Positions 23,066 through 33,500 of a stretch of DNA of 64,000 nt are shown here, in pieces (positions within the stretch are counted from its first letter, which is position 1; every line of letters begins with the position of its first letter). The notes below the pieces were generated by a model, which was given only the letters and a program-made list of their open reading frames with translations, had not been told where the DNA came from and ran no database searches. The position numbers and the translations under genes were made by a program. The stretch lies in assembly GCF_046630445.1 (NCBI RefSeq), contig NC_092333.1, positions 357,277,001 through 357,341,000 of the forward strand, in the 5' to 3' direction. The DNA comes from Rutidosis leptorrhynchoides. Lineage: Eukaryota > Streptophyta > Magnoliopsida > Asterales > Asteraceae.

Positions 23066-24658
23066 TTAAGCTGTTGAAGGTGTTGACGAATCTTCTGGAA
23101 ATAGATGTGGGTATTTCTTCTTCATCTGATCTTCACGCTCCCAGGTGAACTCGGGTCCTCTACGAGCATTCCATCAAACCTTAACAATTGGTATCTTGTT
23201 TTGCTTAAGTCTTTTAACCTCATGATCCATTATTTCGACGGGTTCTTCGATGAATTGAAGTTTTTCGTTGATTTGGATTTCATCTAACGGAATAGTGAGA
23301 TCTTCTTTAGCAAAACATTTCTTCAAATTCGAGACGTGGAAAGTGTTATGTACAGCCGTGAGTTGTTGAGGTAACTCAAGTCGGTAAGCTACTGTTCCGA
23401 CACGATCAATAATCTTGAATGGTCCAATATACCTTGGATTTAATTTCCCTCGTTTACCAAATCGAACAACGCCTTTCCAAGGTGCAACTTTAAGCATGAC
23501 CATCTCTCCAATTTCAAATTCTATATCTTTTCTTTTAATGTCAGCGTAGCTCTTTTGTCGACTTTGGGCGGTTTTCAACCGTTGTTGAATTTGGATGATC
23601 TTCTCGGTAGTTTCTTGTATAATCTCCGGACCCGTAATCTGTCTATCCCCCACTTCACTCCAAAAAATCGGAGACCTGCACTTTCTACCATAAAGTGCTT
23701 CAAACGGCGCCATCTCAATGCTTGAATGGTAGCTGTTGTTGTAGGAAAATTCTGCTAACGGTAGATGTCGATCCCAACTGTTTCCGAAATCAATAACACA
23801 TGCTCGTAGCATGTCTTCAAGCGTTTGTATCGTCCTTTTGCTCTGCCCATCAGTTTGTGGATGATAGGCAGTACTCATGTCTAGACGAGTTCCTAATGCT
23901 TGCTGTAATGTCTGCCAGAATCTTGAAATAAATCTGCCATCCCTATCAGAGATAATAGAGATTAGTATTCCATGTCTGGAGACGACTTCCTTCAAATACA
24001 GTCGTGCTAACTTCTCCATCTTGTCATCTTCTCTTATTGGTAGGAAGTGTGCTGATTTGGTGAGACGATCAACTATTACCCAAATAGTATCAAAACCACT
24101 TGCAGTCCTTGGCAATTTAGTGATGAAATCCATGGTAATGTTTTCCCATTTCCATTCCGGGATTTCGGGTTGTTGAAGTAGACCTGATGGTTTCTGATGC
24201 TCAGCTTTGACCTTAGAACACGTTAAACATTCTCCTACGTATTTAGCAACATCGGCTTTCATACCAGGCCACCAAAAATGTTTCTTGAGATCCTTGTACA
24301 TCTTCCCCGTTTCAGGATGTATTGAGTATCTGGTTTTATGAGCTTCTCTAAGTACCATTTCTCTCATATCTTCAAATTTTGGTACCCAAATTCTTTCAGC
24401 CCTATACCGGGTTCCGTCTTCCCGAATATTAAGATGCTTCTCCGATCCTTTGGGTATTTCATCCTTTAAATTTCCCTCTTTTAAAACTCCTTGTTGCGCC
24501 TCCTTTATTTGAGTAGTAAGGTTATTATGAATCATTATATTCATAGATTTTACTCGAATGGGTTCTCTGTCCTTCCTGCTCAAGGCATCGGCTACCACAT
24601 TTGCCTTCCCCGGGTGGTAACGAATCTCAAAGTCGTAATCATTCAATAATTCAATCTA
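23066..24658 (-). pseudogene. E2 integrase with C-terminal chromodomain
   Basis: Zinc-binding region with [20 protein letters not shown] and [12 protein letters not shown], catalytic core with MDFITKLP and ISDRDGRF, then GQSKRT where the third catalytic residue (Glu of D,D35E, exactly 35 residues after the second Asp) is Lys (codon 23837-23839). The GPF-type C-terminus (LNPRYIGPF) and a chromodomain ([21 protein letters not shown], read across its end, then FTWERE) follow; the chromodomain would steer insertion to marked chromatin. A TGA at 23174-23176 splits the chromodomain, and the natural stop is TAA at 23066-23068. A TAG at 24656-24658 precedes this piece. It is in the same frame as the rest of pol. 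Confidence 0.93.
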
Positions 24659-25006
24659 CCTACGCTGCCTCATATTCAGTTGTTTCTGATTAAATATGTG
24701 TTGAAGACTTTTGTGGTCGGTATATATAATACTTTTGACCCCATATAAGTAGTGCCTCCAAGTCTTTAATGCAAAAACAACCCTGCCTAATTCCAAATCA
24801 TGCGTCGTATAATTTTGTTCGTGAATCTTCAATTGTCTAGACGCATAAGCAATCACCTTCGTTCGTTGCATTAATACACAACCGAGACCTTGCTTTGATG
24901 CATCACAATAAATCACAAAATCATCATTCCCTTCAGGCAATGACAATATAGGTGTCGTAGTTAGCTTTTTCTTCAATAACTGAAATGCTTTCTCTTGTTC
25001 ATAATT
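24659..25006 (-). pseudogene. E2 RNase H
   Basis: This piece between two nonsense codons (25007-25009 and 24656-24658) carries the gypsy RNase H pattern: [47 protein letters not shown] (two adjacent pieces) and [11 protein letters not shown]. It removes RNA from the hybrid during reverse transcription. Same frame as gag and INT. No indels seen. Confidence 0.92.
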
Positions 25007-25870
25007 CTATTCAAATTTCTTCCCTTTATGCGTTAATGCAGTCAAGGGTTTTGCTATTCTGGAAAAGTCTTGGATGAACCTTCTGTAGTAACCAGCTAGT
25101 CCTAAAAACTGGCGTATGTGTTTCGGAGTTTTCGGGGTTTCCCACTTTTCAACAGTTTCTATCTTTGCCGGATCCACCTTAATACCTTCTTTGTTCACTA
25201 TGTGACCGAGGAATTGAACTTATTCCAACCAAAATGCACACTTTGAAAACTTAGCGTACAATTCTTCCTTCCTCAATACTTCTAACACCTTTCTCAAATG
25301 TTCACCGTGTTCTTGGTCATTCTTTGAGTAAATAAGTATGTCATCAATGAAAACAATGACAAACTTGTCAAGGTATGGTCCACACACTCGGTTCATAAGG
25401 TCCATGAACATAGCTGGTGCATTAGTTAAACCAAACGGCATGACCATAAACTCGTAATGACCGTAACGTGTTCTGAAAGCAGTCTTTAGAATATCATCTT
25501 CTTTCACCCGCATTTGATGATACCCGGAACGTAAGTCAATCTTTGAATAAACAGATGAGCCTTGTAGTTGATCAAATAAGTCGTCGATTCTCGGTAGTGG
25601 GTAGCGGTTCTTGATGGTAAGTTTGTTCAACTCTCGGTAGTCGATACACAACCTGAATGTACCATCTTTCTTCTTGACAAACAAAACAGGAGCTCCCCAC
25701 GGTGATGTGCTTGGTCGAATGAAACCACGCTCTAAAATTTCTTGTAATTGTCTTTGCAGTTCTTTCATCTCGCTGGGTGTGAGTCTGTAAGGAGCACGAG
25801 CTATTGGTGCAGCTCCTGGTACAAGATCTATTTGAAATTCAACGGATCGATGTGGGGGTAATCCCGGTAA
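25007..25870 (-). pseudogene. E2 reverse transcriptase
   Basis: A full set of gypsy RT motifs: [66 protein letters not shown] and the catalytic [11 protein letters not shown], followed by the thumb with [11 protein letters not shown]. The region from 25870 to 25769 is coding without a Met and belongs to the same polyprotein. TAA at 25220-25222 and TAG at 25007-25009 interrupt it; the catalytic residues are kept. Confidence 0.94.
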
Positions 25871-27649
25871 TTATTTCGGAAATACATCGGGAAATTCTTT
25901 TGCAATGGGAACATCATTGATGCTCTTTTCTTCAGTTTGTACTTTTTCGACGTGTGCTAGAACAGCATAGCAACCTTTTCTTATTAGTTTTTGTGCCTTC
26001 AAATTACTAATAAGATGTAGCTTTGTGTTGCCCTTTTCTCCGTACACCATTAAGGGTTTTCCTTTTTCTCGTATAATGCGAATTGCATTTTTGTAACAAA
26101 CGATCTCTGCTTTCACTTCTTTCAACCAGTCCATACCGATTATCACATCAAAACTCCCTAACTCTACAGGTATCAAATCAATCTTAAATGTTTCGCTAAC
26201 CAGTTTAATTTCTCGATTCCGACATATATTATCTGCTGAAATTAATTTACCATTTGCTAATTCGAGTAAAAATTTACTATCCAAAGGCGTCAATGGACAA
26301 CTTAATTTAGCACAAAAATCTCTACTCATATAGCTTCTATCCGCACCCGAATCAAATAAAACGTAAGCAGATTTATTGTCAATAAGAAACGTACCCGTAA
26401 CAAGCTCCGGGTCTTCCTGTGCCTCTGCCGCATTAATATTGAAAACTCTTCCGCGGTCTTGTCCATTCGTGTTCTCCTGGTTCGGGCAATTTCTAATAAT
26501 GTGGCCCGGTTTTCCACATTTATAACAAACTACATTGGCATAACTTGCTCCGACACTACTTCCTCCGCCATTACTCGTTTCGACACCATTTGTTCCTTTC
26601 GTTCTATTAACCCCTGGTCCGTAGACCTCACACTTCGCCGCGCTATGACCATTTCTTTTACACTTGTTGCAAAATTTGGTGCAGAACCTCGAGTGATACT
26701 TTTCACACCTTTGGCATAGCTGCTTTTGATTGTTGTTGTTGTTGTTGTTGTTGCGGTTATTATTGTTGTTGGGATGATTGTTGTAGTTGCTGTTGTTGTT
26801 GTTGTTGTTGTTGTTGGGCCGTTTGTTGTAGTTGCGATTGATGTTGCGACTGTTGGGATAATTGTTGCGATTATTGTTGTAATTGCTGTTGTTGTTGTAT
26901 TGGTGATTCTTATCACCGTTTTCCTCCCACTTTCTTTTGACTTGCTTCACATTGGCCTCTTCAGCAGTCTGTTTTTTAATTCTTTCTTCAATCTGGTTCA
27001 CTAGTTTGTGAGCCATTCTACATGCCTGTTGTATGGAGGCGGGCTCGTGTGAACTTATATCTTCTTGGATTCTTTCCGGTAATCCTTTCACAAACGCGTC
27101 GATCTTCTCTTCCTCATCTTCGAATGCACCCGGACACAATAGGCACAATTCTGTGAATCGTCTTTCGTACGTGGTAATATCAAATCCTTGGGTTCGTAAC
27201 CCTCTAAGTTCTGTCTTGAGCTTATTGACCTCGGTTCTGGGACGGTACTTCTCGTTCATCAAGTGCTTAAATGCTGACCACGGTAGTGCGTACGCATCGT
27301 CTTGTCCCACTTGCTCTAGATAGGTATTCCACCATGTTAACGCAGAACCTGTGAAGGTATGCGTAGCGTACTTTACTTTGTCCTCTTCAGTACACTTACT
27401 TATGGCAAACACCGATTCGACCTTCTCGGTCCACCGTTTCAATCCAATCGGTCCTTCGGTTCCATCAAATTCCAAAGGTTTGCAGGCAGTGAATTCTTTG
27501 TTGGTGCATCCTACACGATTTCCTGTACTGCTAGATCCAAGGTTATTGTTGGTATGTAGCACAGCCTGTACTGCGGCTATGTTTGAAGCTAGAAAAGTAC
27601 GGAATTCCTCTTCATTCATATTCACGGTGTGTCGAGTAGTCGGTGCCAT
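25871..27649 (-). pseudogene. E2 gag and protease
   Basis: I start at the ATG at 27649 (MAPTTRHTVNMNEEEF); a Met 12 codons upstream is also in frame. The Retrotrans_gag core ([18 protein letters not shown], then FVKGLPERIQEDI) is followed by a very Asn-rich tract (about 26700-26920, from aac/aat repeats) and a classical knuckle CYKCGKPGHIIRNC; two further Cys/His pairs precede it. The retropepsin has LFDSGADRSYMS (near 26341-26358) and IIGMDWL. TAA at 25871-25873 ends the piece, but the frame continues into RT, so gag and pol were one polyprotein. Confidence 0.94.
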
Positions 27650-27685
27650 TTCCTTCAAAATAGTCAAATGGAACAAGTTAATCAT

Positions 27686-27990
27686 ACAGAATATTAAGAG
27701 TAGTTAATAGTATTTCGTAGCATAATATGAACTCATTTATAAAAGCTTTTTCTTCACATTAGCGTTTTATAAGTTTAAATTCGGGTAGTACCTACCCGTT
27801 AAGTTCATACTTAGTAGCTAATATACAATTCAACTACTACAATTCTATATGAAAAACTAATTATAATAATATTTCGCGTTCAAACTTTTACACAATATTT
27901 TACAAACTTACAATACCGCTTATTTTACATATAGCATGAAATATAGCACACAATAAATTTGATACAAGATGGTTGTGAAGATAATTCTAG
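27686..27990 (-). other. Spacer between E2's F-box ORF and gag
   Basis: About 300 bp, A/T-rich, with no ORF. On the + strand it contains gtagtacctacccgttaa (about 27784-27801), a near copy of the sequence at E2's PPT end (about 23031-23045), so it may be a duplicated PPT-like piece. Confidence 0.55.
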
Positions 27991-28674
27991 CTAGTACACA
28001 AGTCGTTCAGCAAAGGCAATAAAGACACGTAATTCATATGTCCAGAAACAAGTCATGCATTCTGGTTTTACTAGGATTACTTCCCATCCTTGGTCTTGTG
28101 GAACATAACTGTTATGGCCGTTGATAAGACAGCGTGTTGTAACGTCGTCAAAGGGACGAGGGTTACGTAATGTCCAACAGTCCCGTAACAATCTAAAAAC
28201 CTCATTTCTTACCCCAATTACTGACTCCGTCACTTGTGGGAATGTTTTGTTTAATAGTTGTAGCCCGATGTTCTTGTTCTCACTTTGGTGAGAAGCGAAC
28301 ATTACTAATCCGTAAGCATAACATGCTTCTTTATGTTGCATGTTAGCCGCTTTTTCTAATTCACGAAGTCCAATATTTGGATATATTGAGTCAAAATAAT
28401 TTCTTAACCCATTGCGTAAAATAGCATTTGGGTTCCCCGAAATATATGCGTCAAAGTAAACACATCGTAACTTGTGGATTTCCCAATGTGATATCCCCCA
28501 TCTTTCGAACGAAAGCCTTTTATAAACCAAGGCATTCTTGGAACGTTCTTCGAATGTCTTACAAACTGATCTCGCCTTAAATAGTTGTGCCGAAGAATTC
28601 TGACCGACTCTAGACAAGATTTCATCAATCATGTCTCCGGGTAGGTCTCTTAAAATATTGGGTTATCTATCCAT
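27991..28674 (-). pseudogene. F-box protein gene captured inside E2 (upstream of gag)
   Basis: F-box proteins bind SKP1 and bring targets to SCF ubiquitin ligases. Reading on the - strand, the coding sense starts upstream of the first long Met with LPGDMIDEILSRVG, then LFKARSVCKTFEE: a complete F-box at the N-terminus. A central helical part (NPNAILRNGLRNYF, then GLRELEKAANMQHKEACYAYGLVMF) looks like a Sel1/TPR-type repeat, and the end has CMTCFWTYELRVF. This plan resembles the plant F-box family of Arabidopsis At2g35280/At1g67623. From ATG 28674 there is an early TAA (28663-28665); from ATG 28632, after the F-box start, 213 codons are open. No intron is seen. It lies on the same strand as gag, between PBS and gag, so it would be on the element's genomic RNA. 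Confidence 0.8.
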
Positions 28675-28811
28675 TTTGTGTTTTTATACTGTAAAATAGA
28701 CAAGAGTTAGATTCATAAAAAAAATACTTATTAATACAAGCAATTTTTACATATATCATAAAGCATAAGCACACTATATTACATATATTACACCACACGG
28801 ATACAACTATC

Positions 28812-29426
28812 TTATTCCGACTCGCTTGTTTCTTCTTCTTCGGTTTTGGTTCGTTTTGCCAAGTTTCTAGGGATATATGATGTTCCCCTAATACGAGCCG
28901 TCGTTATCCACATTGGTTTAGAAAAACCTGGTGGTTTAGAGGTTCCCGGGTCATTATTACAACTTAAGGACTTCGGGGGTTGACGATACATATAAAGTTC
29001 ATCGGGGTTGGAATTAGATTTCTCTATTTTTATGCCCTTTCCCTTATTATTTTCTTTTGCCTTTTTAAATTCAGTTGGGGTAATTTCTATAACATCATCG
29101 GAATTCTCGTCAGAATCCGATTCATCGGAGAATTGGTAATCCTCCCAATATTTTGCTTCCTTAGCGGAAACACCATTGACCATAATTAACCTTGGTCGGT
29201 TGGTTGAGGATTTTCTTCTACTTAACCGTTTTATTATTTCCCCCACCGGTTCTGATTCTTCTTCCGGTTCCGATTCTTCTTCCGGTTCCGATTCTTCTTC
29301 CGGTTCCGACTCTTCTTCCGGTTCCTCTTCGGGAACTTGTGAATCAGTCCACGAATCATTCCAATTTACATTTGACTCTTCATTATTATTAGGTGAGTCA
29401 ATGGGACTTGTTCTAGAGGTAGACAT
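28812..29426 (-). CDS. Acidic-repeat ORF at the 5' end of E2, function unknown
   Basis: A 204-codon open frame from ATG 29426, about 210 bp inside the 5' LTR and on the element's sense strand. The N-terminal half is strongly acidic with four near-perfect six-residue repeats (EEESEP, 18-bp DNA repeats at about 29252-29325), then a basic patch (RLSRRKSS), a second acidic Ser/Asp stretch, a Lys-rich segment (KAKENNKGKGIKIEK) and a Pro/Arg-rich end. It resembles no retrotransposon domain I know. The frame is intact, unlike pol. It is the first ORF of the element, followed by the F-box ORF. Confidence 0.65.
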   Translation of the reverse strand: MSTSRTSPIDSPNNNEESNVNWNDSWTDSQVPEEEPEEESEPEEESEPEEESEPEEESEPVGEIIKRLSRRKSSTNRPRLIMVNGVSAKEAKYWEDYQFSDESDSDENSDDVIEITPTEFKKAKENNKGKGIKIEKSNSNPDELYMYRQPPKSLSCNNDPGTSKPPGFSKPMWITTARIRGTSYIPRNLAKRTKTEEEETSESE

Positions 29427-29620
29427 CTATCACATAATATCAAACGCGTTAAGAGATTAATATATCACATAATATTCACATGTTAAAAATATATAGTTTC
29501 CAACAAAATTTGTTAAGCAATCATTTTTCAAGTAAACACGGTCGAAGTCCAGACTCACTAATGCATCCTAACCAACTCGATAAGACACACTAATGCAAAA
29601 TTCTGGTTCTCTAAGACCAA

Positions 29621-29634
29621 CGCTCGGATACCAA
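29621..29634 (-). other. E2 primer-binding site
   Basis: On the - strand the sequence 1 bp inside the 5' LTR reads tggtatccgagcgt, an iMet-type primer site with a mismatch against the usual tggtatcagagc. Confidence 0.8.
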
Positions 29635-29635
29635 C

Positions 29636-32600
29636 TGAAATGTCCCGTTCTTATTGATTAAAAACGTTCCATATTAATTGATTTCGTTGCGAGGTTTTGA
29701 CCTCTATATGAGACGTTTTTCAAAGACTGCATTCATTTTAAAATAAACCATAACCTTTATTTCATCAATAAAGGTTTAAAAAGCTTTACATAGATTATCA
29801 AATAATGATAATCTAAAATATCCTGTTTACACACGACCATTACATAATGGTTTACAATACAAATATGTTACAACAAAATAAGTTTCTTGAATGCAGTTTT
29901 TACACAATATCATACAAGCATGGACTCCAAATCTCGTCCTTATTTAAATATACGACAGCGGAAGCTCTTAATAATCACCTGAGAATAAACATGCTTAAAA
30001 CGTCAACAAAAATGTTGGTGAGTTATAGGTTTAACCTATATATATCAAATCATAATAATAGACCACAAGATTTCATATTTCAATACACATCCCATACATA
30101 GAGATAAAAATCATTCATATGGTGAACACCTGGTAACCGACATTAACAAGATGCATATTTAAGAATATCCCCATCATTCCGGGACACCCTTCGGATATGA
30201 TATAAATTTCGAAGTACTAAAGCATCCGGTACTTTGGATGAGGTTTGTTAGGCCCAATAGATCTATCTTTAGGATTCGCGTCAATTAGGGTGTCTGTTCC
30301 CTAATTCTTAGATTACCAGACTTAATAAAAAGGGGCATATTCGATTTCAATAATTCAACCATAGAATGTAGTTTCACGTACTTGTGTCTATTTTGTAAAT
30401 CATTTATAAAACCTGCATGTATTCTCATCCCAAAAATATTAGATTTTAAAAGTGGGACTATAACTCACTTTCACAGATTTTTACTTCGTCGGGAAGTAAG
30501 ACTTGGCCACTGGTTGATTCATGAACCTATAACAATATATACATATATATCAAAGTATGTTCAAAATATATTTACAACACTTTTAATATATTTTGATGTT
30601 TTAAGTTTATTAAGTCAGCTGTCCTCGTTAGTAACCTACAACTAGTTGTTCACAGTTAGATGTACAGAAATAAATCGATAAATATTATCTTGAATCAATC
30701 CACGACCCAGTGTATACGTATCTCAGTATTGATCACAACTCAAACTATACATATTTTGGAATCAACCTCAACCCTGTATAGCTAACTCCAACATTCACAT
30801 ATAGAGTGTCTATGGTTGTTCTGAAATATATATAGATGTGTCGACATGATAGGTCGAAACATTGTATACGTGTCTATGGTATCTCAAGATTACATAATAT
30901 ACAATACAAGTTGATTAAGTTATGGTTGGAATAGATTTGTTACCAATTTTCACGTAGCTAAAATGAGAAAAATTATCCAATCTTGTTTTACCCATAACTT
31001 CTTCATTTTAAATCCGTTTTGAGTGAATCAAATTTCTATGGTTTCATATTGAACTCTATTTTATGAATCTAAACAGAAAAAGTATAGGTTTATTGTCAGA
31101 AAAATAAATTACAAGTCGTTTTTGTAAAGGTAGTCATTTCAGTCGAAAGAACGACGTCTAGATGACCATTTTAGAAAACATACTTCCACTTTGAGTTTAA
31201 CCATAATTTTTGGATATAGTTTCATGTTCATAATAAAAATCATTTTCTCAGAATAACAACTTTTAAATCAAAGTTTATCATAGTTTTTAATTAACTAACC
31301 CAAAACAGCCCGCGGTGTTACTACGACGGCGTAAATCCGGTTTTACGGTGTTTTTCGTGTTTCCAGGTTTTAAATCATTAAGTTAGCATATCATATAGAT
31401 ATAGAACATGTGTTTAGTTAATTTTAAAAGTCAAGTTAGAAGGATTAACTTTTGTTTGCGAACAAGTTTAGAATTAACTAAACTATGTTCTAGTAATTAC
31501 GAGTTTAAACCTTCGAATAAGATAGTTTTATATATATGAATTGAATGATGTTATGAACATCATTACTACCTCAAGTTTAGTAGGTAAAACTACTGGAAGT
31601 GACAAGAAATGATCTAGCTTCAAAGGATCTTGGATGGCTTGAAAGTTCTTGAAGTAGGATCATGACACAAAAACAAGTTCAAGTAAGATTTTTACTCGAA
31701 TTAAGATAGTTTATAGTTATAGAAATTGAATCAAAGTTTGAATATGAATATTACCTTGAATAAGAAAGATAACCTACTGTATATAACAAAGGTTTCTTGA
31801 TCTTAGATGATTACTTGGAATGGATTAGAAAGCTTGGAAGTAAATTAGTAAACTTGAAGGGATTTTTGAAGTGTTCTTGAAGTGTTCTTCCTATGATGAT
31901 TATAGCTTGATTCTTGAAGTGATTTTTGATGAAGATGATGATTAACTACTGGAAAAATACGTTCATAATAGTGTGTGTGTGTTGAGAGAGAATTAGAAAG
32001 AGAATTGGAAGTGAAATGGAGTGAATGATGAGTGGTAATTGGTGAGTGGTGAGTGGGGTTAAAAGGAGTTCTAGTTAGTTGACTAGCTCATGGTAGAAGT
32101 TAAAATTGATTAGTCATACATGACATAATCAAGAGTGGAATCCCATGCTAGTTCCTATTGGTATATACCCATAGTAAGTACGTTTTGAAGCTGTGTATAA
32201 TACGGGTAAGAATACGACTAGAATTCTTGATGAAAGAAAAGAATGGGAAAGTAACTATAACCATTTTCGTTAAGTATGAGTGTTTTGATATATGTCTTGA
32301 AGTCTTCCAAAAGTATTTTAATACATCTAAATACACTACATGTATATACATTTTAACTGAGTCGTTAAGTCATCGTTAGTCGTTACATGTAAGTGTTGTT
32401 TTGAAACCTTTAAGTTAACGATCTCAATTAATGTTGTTAACCCATTGTTTATTATATCTAATGAGATGTTAAATTATTATATTATCATGATATTATGATA
32501 TATTAATATATCTTAGTATGATATATATACATTTAAATGTCGTTACAACGATAATCGTTACATATATGTCTCGTTTCAAAATCCTTAAGTTAGCAGTCTT

Positions 32601-32885
32601 GTTTATATGTATATAACTCATTGTTAATATACTTATGGAGATACTTACTTACCATAATCTCATGTTAACCATATGTATATCCATATATATATCGTCATGT
32701 CATTTTTACAAGTTTTAACGTTCGTGAATCGCCGGTCAACTTGGGTGGTCAATTGTCTATATGAAACATATTTCAATTAATCAAGTCTTAACAAGTTTGA
32801 TTGCTTAACATGTTGGAAACATTTAATCATGTAAATATCAATCTCAATTAATATATATAAACATGGAAAAGTTCGGGTCACTACA
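29636..32885 (-). repeat. E2 5' LTR (right copy)
   Basis: 3250 bp, the same length as the left copy and differing by scattered single bases (for example around 29742, 29834, 29939 and 29953). In sense orientation it begins TGTAGTGACCCG at 32885 and ends ATTTCA at 29636. The hairpin module is at about 29976-30020. TSD tgtat follows at 32886-32890. Confidence 0.95.
29976..30020 (-). promoter_or_regulatory. Conserved LTR hairpin module (E2 right LTR)
   Basis: Identical to the left LTR copy: stem CAACA (30004-30008) with TGTTG (30013-30017) and a four-base loop. See the findings for the comparison across families. Confidence 0.6.
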
Positions 32886-33277
32886 TGTATCATGGTGCAA
32901 AGGTTTTAAAGAAACGACATAACGCTGCAGTACCATATGATAGCACGCATCCACAGGTAGAACGAGATCAGGAGCAAGGTAATGCGGGTGGAGGAAACCA
33001 AATGACAGATATACAAAGAATAATGGTCCAAAGTGCATAAAATCAGGCTATGCAATGTGAGTTTCAGGCTTGGCAATATCATCAAGAATATATCAAAGCC
33101 TATTTAGCATCTCAAGGTAGGAACTACATTTCTACTGAACCGGCCTATTTTCCGCCATGGACCGACGATACACAACCACCTTTTCCTACATATAACCCGT
33201 TTCAAGCGTATCAAAACATTTACCACGAACGTTGGAACCCCTTCTGGTACAATCAGAATCAACCTAAATTTTCTTAG
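32886..33277 (+). pseudogene. ATHILA-family protein, C-terminal part
   Basis: With E2 and one TSD copy removed, the frame joins 19780 to 32891 without a shift, so this is the tail of the ORF that starts at 18803. The tail has a basic start (KVLKKRHNAAVP), an in-frame TAA at 33038-33040, then an aromatic, proline-rich end (YFPPWTDDTQPPFPTYNPFQAYQN) read as two pieces, ending at TAG 33275-33277. No membrane segment is visible. Confidence 0.72.
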
Positions 33278-33414
33278 TCTTCTTTATTTTATTATTTGTA
33301 ATGTTACTACTTTTAATATTTATTCTGGTATTGTAATAGTTTTCATAGTTTTCTAACGTTTTAAATATTAAATTTTATAAATTTTTGAACGTGGGGTGAT
33401 ATACTCAACTTCAA

Positions 33415-33500
<86 letters not shown>

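Larger units (their letters stand above)
19781..32885 (-). mobile_element. E2: complete inverted chromovirus (Tekay-like gypsy) carrying two extra ORFs
   Basis: A 13,105-bp element on the - strand with two LTRs of exactly 3250 bp (19781-23030 and 29636-32885), which differ by scattered single bases, flanked by the TSD tgtat (19776-19780 and 32886-32890). Order on the - strand: LTR, PBS, acidic-repeat ORF, F-box ORF, gag with zinc knuckle, PR, RT, RNaseH, INT, chromodomain, PPT, LTR. The chromodomain after integrase and the iMet-type PBS identify a chromovirus. The polyprotein lies in one frame from 27649 to 23066 but has five nonsense codons. Confidence 0.97.

Noticed and set aside
26726..27004. 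Valine-rich open frame on the + strand opposite E2 gag, and the Thr-rich frame 26530-26916 on the - strand
   Set aside because: Both are shadows of the triplet repeat that encodes the Asn tract of gag.
27991..28674. The F-box ORF as a host gene that E2 merely landed beside
   Set aside because: It lies inside E2 between PBS and gag, on the element's strand, and E2's LTRs and TSD enclose it; no separate TSD or intron is visible.
29176..29460. Ser/Gly-rich and Leu/Pro-rich + strand frames opposite the acidic ORF
   Set aside because: They arise from the 18-bp repeats that encode the EEESEP units on the - strand.
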